Below are positions 1 through 6,602 of a DNA stretch of 11,768 bases, in pieces (the stretch's first letter is position 1; the number at the start of each line of letters is the position of its first letter). Origin of the DNA: JAPLFM01 sp964650885 (GTDB taxonomy: Bacteria; Bacteroidota; Ignavibacteria; Kapaibacteriales; UBA2268); NCBI GenBank assembly GCA_964650885.1, contig CAZYXG010000058.1:1-11768 (forward strand), given 5' to 3'. Under the pieces are notes generated by a model. That model did no database searches, had not been told where the DNA came from, and saw only the letters and a program-made list of their open reading frames with translations. Both the position numbers and the translations under genes were made by a program.

Positions 1-59
1 CTCAATCAAACTAACTTTTCTTTCTCAACTTCTCATCCCAATCTCAACAAATCCTTTAC

Positions 60-86
60 TTGGCACAATGCTTGAAAAGTAATAAT
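60..86 (+). promoter_or_regulatory. Candidate promoter of the CpoB-like lipoprotein gene (sigma-54-like or sigma-70-like)
   Basis: The stretch TGGCAC-N5-TTGA at 61-75 matches the sigma-54 -24/-12 consensus (TGGCAC-N5-TTGC) except for the last base, A in place of C. A start site about 12 bases downstream (near 87) would leave a leader of roughly 40 bases before the ATG at 129. The same bases also permit a sigma-70-type reading, with TTGGCA at 60-65 and a TAATAAT block at 80-86, although the 14-15 base spacer is short. Either reading is inference from motif matching alone. The imperfect -12 element makes the sigma-54 reading uncertain. Confidence 0.27.
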
Positions 87-128
87 TAGATTAAAACATT
101 AATTGCTCAGAAACTTAGGATTGACGCT

Positions 129-1274
129 ATGAATAGGATTTCTTCACATTATTCGGTAAAAGAAAATTGGCTACTATTATTGTGTTGCACATTATTGTGC
201 TTCACTTTGTCTATAGTGCTATCTTCTTGTGCTGGTTCACAGCCACTAAATGCAAAGAAAATGGCTATCAAAAAAAATAAATCCCAAACAGAAGAAAAGC
301 AAATTGATTCCAAAGAATTTGCTGACTTGAAAAGCAAAATGTCTGAAAAAGCAATTGAGATAAAGAAAATTCCAACTCTCAATGAGCAACTAGCTGCATT
401 GCAAGCTGAAAACGAAAAAACAAATAAGAAATTAGAAATTATCAATGGCGATGTTGGAACTATTAAAAAGGACATAACTGAGATAAAAACAGACATTGAA
501 GACATTAAAAATGCAATCAATATCTACTATAAAAATATGCCGCGTGATGCCAAAACTGGTGTCGAAAATAACGACCAAATGAATGCTAGCCCTAAACTAA
601 ATATACCTGCTTCTCCAGATATCAAAGCAATTGACAACAGTAAAAAGAAAAGCGAATACACTATTCTATCCGATGAAATGATTGCTCCTAAAAAAGAAGC
701 AGTAAAGCCAAGTCGCAGACCTATAGTGATTGAAGATGATGCAGAAGAACAATTAGCTAACGAAAAATTGAAAAAAGCTAAAGCAAAACTGAAAGCTAAA
801 GCAAAAGAGAAAGAAAAGAAAACAGAGATTTTGGATAACGTAACTGAACTAAGATCTAAAGAAAAAAAGAAAGCGAAAACAGAAGAAAAATCAATTGAAA
901 CAAAAGCTCCAACTGGCGAAAATTTCAAAAAAGCATTAGTTTCTTTAGAGCAAAAGAATTATCAAGATGCAATTAATAAGCTCAATGAAGTGCTGAAAAG
1001 CGAAAAAGATGCTAGCAAACGTAGCGAATGTAATTATAGAATCGGTGAATCTTATTATGGCTTGAAACAGTTCCCTAAAGCAGTGGATTACTTCACCAAA
1101 GTTGTGGCTATTGGCAAAAATTCTCGCCAAGATGACGCTCAAGCAATGATGGCAGAATCTTTATTAAAAATGGGACAAACAGACAAAGCAAAACAATCCT
1201 ATGCAATGCTTATCACAAAGTATCCCGATAGCGAATACGTGCCTAAAGCACGAAAAATGTTACAACAATTGTAA
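129..1274 (+). CDS. CpoB/YbgF-like lipoprotein with coiled coil and C-terminal TPR repeats
   Basis: This is a probable outer-membrane-attached periplasmic protein of 381 residues. The N-terminus has a hydrophobic stretch (about 15-30) followed by a lipobox, L31-S32-S33-C34, so Cys34 should be lipidated after signal peptidase II cleavage. Residues about 62-135 have heptad-like spacing of Leu/Ile typical of a coiled coil. Residues about 205-260 are extremely Lys/Glu/Ala-rich and probably form an extended or helical linker. Residues about 262-291, 299-330 and 336-370 form three TPR-like helical pairs, the last ending in the Y-P-D-S-E signature common in YbgF/CpoB and BamD-like repeats. Coiled coil followed by TPRs is the CpoB architecture. 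Classical CpoB is shorter, periplasmic and encoded beside tol-pal, and no tol genes are visible here, so the functional link to Tol-Pal or peptidoglycan synthesis is only inferred. TAGGA at 116-120 serves as ribosome binding site, 8 bases before the only plausible ATG. Confidence 0.72.
   Translation: MNRISSHYSVKENWLLLLCCTLLCFTLSIVLSSCAGSQPLNAKKMAIKKNKSQTEEKQIDSKEFADLKSKMSEKAIEIKKIPTLNEQLAALQAENEKTNKKLEIINGDVGTIKKDITEIKTDIEDIKNAINIYYKNMPRDAKTGVENNDQMNASPKLNIPASPDIKAIDNSKKKSEYTILSDEMIAPKKEAVKPSRRPIVIEDDAEEQLANEKLKKAKAKLKAKAKEKEKKTEILDNVTELRSKEKKKAKTEEKSIETKAPTGENFKKALVSLEQKNYQDAINKLNEVLKSEKDASKRSECNYRIGESYYGLKQFPKAVDYFTKVVAIGKNSRQDDAQAMMAESLLKMGQTDKAKQSYAMLITKYPDSEYVPKARKMLQQL
774..806 (+). repeat. 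In-frame 18-bp tandem repeat coding a Lys-Ala-rich linker
   Basis: The 15-base word AAAGCTAAAGCAAAA occurs at 774-788 and again at 792-806, an 18-base period that encodes KAKAKL followed by KAKAKE in the linker of the lipoprotein. The period is a multiple of three, so copy-number change would lengthen or shorten the linker without breaking the frame. It is a short, nearly two-copy repeat in a low-complexity A-rich region. Confidence 0.6.
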
Positions 1275-1304
1275 GATGAAAAGTAAAATCTTTATAGCTT
1301 TTTG

Positions 1305-1994
1305 TTAATCATCTAATAAATCTGGTCTAAGCAGTTGAGTTTTCTCAACTGCTTTTTTTTGTTGCCATTCCGAAATTGTTTTGGGATTGCCCGATAGCAG
1401 CTCCTGCGGCACTTCCATATCTCTAAAATTTGAAGGGCGAGTATATTGAGGTGCTTCTAAAATTCCATCCATAAATGAATCATCAAGAGCTGAAGCTGAA
1501 TCGCCCAATACTTTAGGCAAAAGACGAACTACAGAATCCACCAGCACCATTGCAGGAATTTCACCGCCACTTAGCACAAAGTCTCCAATAGAAATTTCTC
1601 TTGTTATATGCACATCACGTATTCTTTGGTCAATACCTTTATAATGCCCACAAATTATCATAACGTTTTGCATCATTGAAATTTCATTTGAAACTGTTTG
1701 ATTTAGCATTTTCCCTTCTGGACAGAAAAAAATCACTTCGTCATAAGTTCTTTCAGCTTTCAAGGCCTCTATGCAGTCAAACATTGGTTCACACTTAATT
1801 AACATTCCAGCACCGCCGCCATAGGGGTAATCGTCCACGTGTCCGTGTGGGTCTTTGGAATATTTATGCAAATCGTGGGTATAAATTTTTACTATTCCCT
1901 TCTGCTGTGCAATTCTGATAATACTAGTATTAAATACTGATTCAAAGATAGCAGGCACAACTGAAATAATATCGAAACGAATAGATTCCTGCAT
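1305..1994 (-). CDS. trmD: tRNA (guanine-N1)-methyltransferase TrmD
   Basis: This enzyme methylates N1 of G37, next to the anticodon of a subset of tRNAs, using S-adenosylmethionine, which prevents +1 frameshifting. It is a cytoplasmic dimer of the SPOUT (trefoil-knot) family. The 229-residue product carries the family landmarks in order: PYGGGAGM (57-64), the cofactor-knot strands GHYKGIDQR (116-124) and IGDFVLSGGE (136-145), Arg157 in SVVRLLP, the catalytic Asp region ALDDSF (169-174), and the C-terminal tRNA-binding elements YTRP (184-187), EVPQELLSGN (194-203) and RPDLL (223-227). E. coli TrmD is somewhat longer at about 255 residues, but no motif is missing. The ATG at 1994 directly follows the stop codon of the upstream aminotransferase gene (TAAATG, no gap), which points to cotranscription and coupled translation. 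The usual rpsP-rimM-trmD-rplS neighbours are absent. Its last codons also contain the terminator of the convergent gene. Confidence 0.97.
   Translation of the reverse strand: MQESIRFDIISVVPAIFESVFNTSIIRIAQQKGIVKIYTHDLHKYSKDPHGHVDDYPYGGGAGMLIKCEPMFDCIEALKAERTYDEVIFFCPEGKMLNQTVSNEISMMQNVMIICGHYKGIDQRIRDVHITREISIGDFVLSGGEIPAMVLVDSVVRLLPKVLGDSASALDDSFMDGILEAPQYTRPSNFRDMEVPQELLSGNPKTISEWQQKKAVEKTQLLRPDLLDD
1329..1360 (+). terminator. Intrinsic terminator of the lipoprotein gene, inside the 3' end of trmD
   Basis: A perfect 9-bp stem, GCAGTTGAG (1331-1339) with CTCAACTGC (1344-1352), encloses a TTTT loop and is followed by an unbroken run of T to 1360. Two further A-T pairs extend the base of the stem. 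On the plus strand this is a textbook Rho-independent terminator about 55 bases after the lipoprotein stop codon. On the minus strand the hairpin is preceded by A's and followed by mixed sequence, so it should not terminate trmD transcription. The stretch is also read as codons of about residues 212-222 of TrmD. Confidence 0.9.
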
Positions 1995-3176
1995 TTAAAC
2001 TGTTCCCAAAACTGCATCTAACTCAGCAATAAATTCATCTATATCTAACTTTGTAATTGTGAAAGGAGGCACAAGTCTTAGCACATTTACCGCAGTACTA
2101 TTGGCAATCACTCTTCGCTCCAATAACTTATCAACTATTGGTCTGGCTTCCACTTTCAGTAAAAGACCACTCATTAAAGAATGTCCACGTATTTTTTCAA
2201 TTAGATTTGGGTATTTCAATTTCAATTGCTCAAGTTTAGCAATTAAATAATCACCCATTTCAATAATATGCTCTTGCAAACCATTAGCTAATTCTTCCAT
2301 AACAACTATTCCACAAACACAAGAAAGTGGATTCCCACCAAATGTAGTTCCGTGTTGTCCTTTATCGAATGAATTTGCTACTTCTTCTTTAGCTATAATT
2401 GCACCCAAAGGAAGTCCGCCACCAATACCTTTAGCTATAGTTATTATGTCTGCTTGAATATCGAAATGTTGGTATGCACAGAATTTACCTGTTCTGCCCA
2501 TAGCAGACTGAATTTCATCTGCCACAAGCAAGAAATTATATTTATCTTTTAGCTCTTTCAATTTTGCAATATATTCTGCAGAAACTTCAATCAGCCCACC
2601 TTCCCCTTGCAAGAATTCCAAGAAAACAGCAGCTGTATTCTCACTAATATTTTCTTCCAAAGCATTAACATCATTATATGGAATAATATCAATACCTTCT
2701 AAAAAAGGTCCCATGCCTTCTTTATACATTGGCTTATCCATTAGCGACAAAGCACCATAAGTCCTACCGTGGAATTGCCCTTTGAATGAAATGATTTGTT
2801 GTTTGTTATTGAGCCACCCCCATCGGCGAGCTAATTTCAAAGCACCTTCCGATGTTTCACTTCCAGAATTTGCAAAGAATACTCTATCTAAGCCAGTTTC
2901 TTTTTTTAGCATTTCTGCCAGTTTAATTTGTGGCTCTTGATAGAAAAAGTTCGAAACGTGAAGATATTTCTCAACTTGAGTTTTAATAGCATTAATTATT
3001 TTTGGGTGCGAATGCCCCAATACATTAACAGCTATTCCACCTAGAAAATCTAAATAACTATTGCCTTCTGAGTCGTAAACACGTACTCCTTCAGCTTTCT
3101 CTATTACAACATTTAGCCGATTGTATGTTTGAAAAATTGATTCTTTTTCTCTTTGAATTGTATTTATTGCTGTCAT
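1995..3176 (-). CDS. argD: Class III PLP-dependent aminotransferase, acetylornithine type (ArgD-like)
   Basis: This enzyme probably converts N-acetylornithine (or a related N-acyl amine such as N-succinyl-diaminopimelate) and 2-oxoglutarate to the semialdehyde and glutamate, a step of arginine or lysine synthesis. With the start at 3176 it has 393 residues, the normal ArgD length. Visible fold-type I motifs, in this numbering, are the phosphate-binding NSGSET (103-108), FKGQFHGRTYG (131-141), VADEIQSAMGRTG (218-230, with Asp220 and Gln223 contacting PLP), the Schiff-base Lys249 in IAKGIGGGLPLGA, and HGTTFGGNPLS (275-285). An upstream in-frame ATG at 3251 would add 25 residues and overlap the preceding gene by 50 bases. 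That extension is uncharged, Cys-containing and unlike ArgD N-termini, so 3176 is preferred. The ribosome binding site is weak. The class-typical EPIQGEGG reads LEFLQGEGG here. Substrate is not fixed by sequence, and no other arginine genes lie nearby. The gene follows the outer-membrane protein gene by 25 bases and abuts trmD. Confidence 0.85.
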   Translation of the reverse strand: MTAINTIQREKESIFQTYNRLNVVIEKAEGVRVYDSEGNSYLDFLGGIAVNVLGHSHPKIINAIKTQVEKYLHVSNFFYQEPQIKLAEMLKKETGLDRVFFANSGSETSEGALKLARRWGWLNNKQQIISFKGQFHGRTYGALSLMDKPMYKEGMGPFLEGIDIIPYNDVNALEENISENTAAVFLEFLQGEGGLIEVSAEYIAKLKELKDKYNFLLVADEIQSAMGRTGKFCAYQHFDIQADIITIAKGIGGGLPLGAIIAKEEVANSFDKGQHGTTFGGNPLSCVCGIVVMEELANGLQEHIIEMGDYLIAKLEQLKLKYPNLIEKIRGHSLMSGLLLKVEARPIVDKLLERRVIANSTAVNVLRLVPPFTITKLDIDEFIAELDAVLGTV

Positions 3177-3201
3177 AAAATGTTTCTGTTTATTTCGTAT
3201 T

Positions 3202-6200
3202 TTAAAAATCGTAGCCAATACTGAATATATAGTTTGGCAAAGACCAAGCATAAACCTCGTTTCTCCAAGCTATATCAAGTTTCATTGGCATTCCAAACAA
3301 ATAAGATCTAATTCCAAATCCAGTACTCATTAGCAAATCTTGTCTTTTTCGTATTGTATTTCCAAATTCATCTACCACAACTGAATTTGCTGTAAATTTA
3401 TCTTTCCAAGCTCCACCCACATCTAAGAATATCGAACCCATCACTCCCTGAATCAGTATTGGTAATGGTCCTGCCACCAATGCTGTTAGTAATGGAAATC
3501 TTAGTTCAAAGTTAGTCATAAAGTACTTATTGCCTTGCAATTCCCCAACTCCAAAGCCACGAGCAGGCATAACAAAGTTATTAAGAAAAGCAAAATCTTC
3601 AGGTTCGTCGAATGGAATAAAGTTTTGAGCTCCCAATCTTGGGTCAACTGGGCCGAATGTTGCTCCTATCCAGTTTTCTGTGCCACCTAAAAAGAAATTT
3701 CTTGCATTTGGACCAACACTAATACCAGACGAAACTCTACTTGCGAAAGTTATATATTGCCCAATTTTTTGGTAATTTCTAATATCAGTAGAAAAAGTTG
3801 CAAAACCACTACCTCCACTGCCCAATTTGGGAGACATTGTAGCATCTATAAATAAACGCGTTCCTTTATTTGGAGCATACATTCCATAAAGCACATCGTC
3901 ATAAACAAAGCGAGCCTGTGGGACAATTAAAAATTTCGATACATCATTGACATTTGGAATTGTCAAATTATCCCTACTAACATTCATAAAGTTAGTACTA
4001 AATTCAAATCTTTGAAACAAATCCAATGGATATGAAGCAGTAACTCCCAAACCAACTTTTCTGAAACGATAAAGATAGCTATCGGAGCGGGTGAAATATC
4101 CTGGCTGCATATATCCCATAAATTGATAATCCACCACATTTGGTAAATAATTATATGCCAAAATGAATGAACTATTTTTCAAATCTATAAAGAAATTAGC
4201 AAGTGCATTTATCACATGGTCGCCAAGCTCATCGCTGAATTGCATATAAGTAGAACCCTGCAATCCAAAATAAGTGCTATATGTTGGATTAGTCATAATG
4301 TAATCAGTCGAAAATTTCAACTTATAAGGTTTAGAAGATAGCAATGTGTCCAAATCTACAACATCTTGAGCAGCTGATTTCTTAGTGGCATCTGGATTTG
4401 GCTCTACCAATTTCTGCCCACTAAAATCAATCTGAAAATCACCATAACTTGGCAATTTTGTTTCATCGCTTTCTAATTCTTTCCCATTAACTTTTTTTGC
4501 AATTGAATTCACAAAAGTTTTTTTAGCTTTTTGATTTGCTTTTAGTTTAGTCAATGGCAAATTGTTGCTATCTAATTTTAAATTAAATGGGTAACGAAGC
4601 ATATAAATATCATAGCCAGCGTCATTTTGAGTGCTGAAAATTAATTTACTATCTTCTCTCGATAAAGAAATTTGAGTGATTGCAGAAAGTGAATTCGTCA
4701 ATGGTCTTATTTCTCCTGAAGCCAAAGTTAACTCATATAAATTACTAATTCCGTTTTCATCAGAAACAAACAACAATTTTGTATTATCTGAATTTACAGC
4801 CAAAGAAGATTTATTGTTCTCGTAATCAATAGTCAATCTATCTACCTTTTTGCTATCCAAGTTTATTTTATATACATCGGATTTGGTTGGGTTATGGTTC
4901 CAAAATCTGTAATTAGATTTGTTCTTATCCAAATTCAATTCATTATCCCTATCCGAAACAAAATAAACAGTTTTAGAATTTGGCGACCAAGTTGGGTGCA
5001 AATCCGTAAATAAATCGTTAGTTAAGTTTGTAAGTTTCTTTGTATAAAAATCATAAAGATAAATATCTCCTTGCTCAAATTTTGAACCAACAAAAGCAAG
5101 AGTTCTTCCATCGGGAGACCACTGCACTGATTCAATCATTTTCAATTTAAAAGTAAGCTTTTCATAATCTCCATTCTTAGGATTCACTATGAAGATTGCA
5201 TCTTCTGGGCCCGATTTGGCAGAAACTGCAATTTTATCACCTTTTGGCGACCAAGAAATACCTGGCGAAAGCATATTCAAATCTTCAAAGTCTTGCTTGC
5301 GAAAGCTACTCACCAAATATTTTATACTATTTTTATCGCCAATTCTCATAGTCGCAATTGAATAAACTCCATTGTCATCGGTAATGAAAGCCATTTGCTC
5401 GCCATCGGGAGAAATAGCAGGAGCAGAATTGAAAAAGTTCTTTAGCTCTTTTCTTTTTGCCACAGGTGTAGCAAAATCGTCCAAATCTTTAAACTTCTCA
5501 AGATCTGGCAAATAATACTTTTTCAAATCTTTCTCGAACTTTTCCGAGAAATCTTTAAAATTCAAATTAAATGATGATTCAAATGCCGAATTGAGGTTCT
5601 TTTGAATTCTAAGTCTGTTTATAAAGTCGCCAACTTTTTCTTTGCCATATTTATCAGCTATATACCAATAAAAGGTCTGCCCCACTCTATATTGAATATA
5701 ACCATCAAGTCTTTCCAATGGCACAAAGCTTTCGCTAATAATAATATCACGCATAAACATATCAGTCGCAGGGTCCAAACCATCATAACTCAAATATTCA
5801 CAAAGCCCCTCATTTAGCCAGCTGGGAATGAAAAAGCCATTATTGGAAATTGAAGATTGAAGAGTGCCACCGTGGAATAAATCATTCAAAACACCATGCA
5901 CAAGCTCGTGGAAAATTACGTGCTGAAACTGAGTGTAATTGCCTTGAAATGGAATAACAATATTGTTCTTATAAAGCTGAGTAACCCCACCAATACCTTC
6001 GCTAAGGAATTGTCCAATAACATTATTCTGTTGAAATTCATTGTGAGAATTGAAAACAACAAATGAAATTCTTCGAGTTAATTTGAAGTTAAGTGCAGAT
6101 TCAATTTTGCGAAGGGCTTTTTCAGCTTCAATTGCAGTATAGTTTGCTAAGTAATCGCCACCTTCGGCAAAATACATATCGAAATGTTCTGTTTCTACAT

Positions 6201-6312
6201 ATCTCCATTTGAACTTCTCGTACTGCACTTTGTTTTTGCCAAACTGAGCAAAGGAGTCTGAAAAATTAAATATCAAACAAAAAATTAATATTAAAAGTGT
6301 TCGTCTTTTCAT
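3202..6312 (-). CDS. Secreted metalloprotease / TolB-like propeller / Omp85-like outer-membrane barrel protein
   Basis: This 1036-residue envelope protein has three recognisable modules. Residues 1-22 form a signal peptide ending SDSFA before Gln23. Residues about 30-275 resemble the peptidase MA/gluzincin fold, with the zinc motif HELVH at 135-139 and a downstream WLNEG where Glu168 is the likely third ligand. The HEXXH motif is intact, so proteolytic activity is plausible. Residues about 295-575 contain six PD40/WD40-like blades of the TolB type, recognisable by repeated 'SPDG..AF.S' units near 300, 353, 399, 442, 508 and 552. After a Lys-rich linker (about 585-665), residues about 666-1036 look like a beta-barrel of the bacterial surface antigen (Omp85/BamA/TamA) family: FFLGGTENW (873-881), ARGFG (917-921), NFELRFP (934-940), FLDVGGAW (962-969), GFGIR (998-1002) and a C-terminal aromatic strand ending in Phe. 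The inferred topology is a barrel in the outer membrane with protease and propeller in the periplasm. Substrate is unknown. It is first in a minus-strand cluster with the aminotransferase and trmD, with no functional logic apparent between them. GGTGA just upstream of the ATG may act as ribosome binding site. Confidence 0.88.
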   Translation of the reverse strand: MKRRTLLILIFCLIFNFSDSFAQFGKNKVQYEKFKWRYVETEHFDMYFAEGGDYLANYTAIEAEKALRKIESALNFKLTRRISFVVFNSHNEFQQNNVIGQFLSEGIGGVTQLYKNNIVIPFQGNYTQFQHVIFHELVHGVLNDLFHGGTLQSSISNNGFFIPSWLNEGLCEYLSYDGLDPATDMFMRDIIISESFVPLERLDGYIQYRVGQTFYWYIADKYGKEKVGDFINRLRIQKNLNSAFESSFNLNFKDFSEKFEKDLKKYYLPDLEKFKDLDDFATPVAKRKELKNFFNSAPAISPDGEQMAFITDDNGVYSIATMRIGDKNSIKYLVSSFRKQDFEDLNMLSPGISWSPKGDKIAVSAKSGPEDAIFIVNPKNGDYEKLTFKLKMIESVQWSPDGRTLAFVGSKFEQGDIYLYDFYTKKLTNLTNDLFTDLHPTWSPNSKTVYFVSDRDNELNLDKNKSNYRFWNHNPTKSDVYKINLDSKKVDRLTIDYENNKSSLAVNSDNTKLLFVSDENGISNLYELTLASGEIRPLTNSLSAITQISLSREDSKLIFSTQNDAGYDIYMLRYPFNLKLDSNNLPLTKLKANQKAKKTFVNSIAKKVNGKELESDETKLPSYGDFQIDFSGQKLVEPNPDATKKSAAQDVVDLDTLLSSKPYKLKFSTDYIMTNPTYSTYFGLQGSTYMQFSDELGDHVINALANFFIDLKNSSFILAYNYLPNVVDYQFMGYMQPGYFTRSDSYLYRFRKVGLGVTASYPLDLFQRFEFSTNFMNVSRDNLTIPNVNDVSKFLIVPQARFVYDDVLYGMYAPNKGTRLFIDATMSPKLGSGGSGFATFSTDIRNYQKIGQYITFASRVSSGISVGPNARNFFLGGTENWIGATFGPVDPRLGAQNFIPFDEPEDFAFLNNFVMPARGFGVGELQGNKYFMTNFELRFPLLTALVAGPLPILIQGVMGSIFLDVGGAWKDKFTANSVVVDEFGNTIRKRQDLLMSTGFGIRSYLFGMPMKLDIAWRNEVYAWSLPNYIFSIGYDF

Positions 6313-6407
6313 TTAAAATCACCACAAATCTATTCAAAATCTAAAACTATTTTTTGATTTTGTAAATATCTACTTTAGATAAAACTAAATTAATCATAAA
6401 AAAGTTG

Positions 6408-6415
6408 CAAAAGTA
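6408..6415 (-). promoter_or_regulatory. Candidate -7 element for the minus-strand cluster
   Basis: Read on the minus strand, 6415-6408 is TACTTTTG, an exact match to the Bacteroidota -7 consensus TAnnTTTG. It would place the start of transcription near 6401 and give a leader of about 90 bases before the ATG at 6312. No TTG element is seen at the expected -33 position, and the region is so AT-rich that chance matches are likely. Confidence 0.22.
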
Positions 6416-6540
6416 AACCATATTTAACGAATAATATTTGTTTTTGACTTTAAAAGACCCAAAATAAATGACAATCAAGTGCTAATATTAACTATTAATT
6501 TTTTGTTTTGATTATAATTATTTGTAACTTGTTTTTTGAT

Positions 6541-6571
6541 TTTGTGAAATCAATAATCAGGATATATTTTG
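6541..6571 (+). promoter_or_regulatory. Candidate promoter of the sdh operon
   Basis: TTTG at 6541-6544 is followed after 20 bases by TATTTTG (6565-6571), which resembles the Bacteroidota arrangement of a -33 TTTG and a -7 TAnnTTTG, with one base missing in the latter. The same stretch can be read as a sigma-70-type TTGTGA-N17-TATTTT. Transcription would begin a few bases after 6571, leaving a leader of roughly 25 bases that includes the ribosome binding site of sdhC. This is motif matching in very AT-rich DNA. The remainder of the 290-base intergenic region (6313-6602) shows no open frame or stable hairpin that I can support. Confidence 0.33.
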
Positions 6572-6591
6572 TCGTATTTACAAAATTAGTT

Positions 6592-6600
6592 AGGGTGAGA
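6592..6600 (+). promoter_or_regulatory. Ribosome binding site that fixes the GTG start of sdhC
   Basis: AGGGTGAGA lies a few bases before the GTG at 6603. The next in-frame ATG is residue 22, inside the first membrane helix, so initiation at GTG is the only start that preserves the N-terminal amphipathic segment and first helix. Confidence 0.7.
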
Positions 6601-6602
6601 AA

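Noticed and set aside
1..128. Possible end of an upstream gene or a small RNA in the first 128 bases
   Set aside because: I see no supported frame, stop context or stable hairpin. Only a candidate promoter can be proposed.
149..928. Open frames on the minus strand opposite the lipoprotein gene (about 123 and 133 codons)
   Set aside because: They are antisense to a Lys/Glu-rich coding region, which gives Phe/Ser/Leu-rich frames without stops. They have no motif or convincing ribosome binding site.
5602..5817. Short plus-strand open frame inside the outer-membrane protein gene
   Set aside because: It lies fully antisense to the well-supported peptidase domain, with no ribosome binding site or recognisable domain.
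6325..6332. TAGATTTG on the minus strand, an exact TAnnTTTG match before the outer-membrane protein gene
   Set aside because: It would start transcription only a few bases before the ATG and leave no room for a ribosome binding site. No TTG is found at the -33 distance.
6350..6545. Repeated TTTTTTGATTTTGT at 6350-6363 and 6532-6545
   Set aside because: This 14-base word is low complexity in a very AT-rich intergenic region, so it is likely chance and shows no symmetry.
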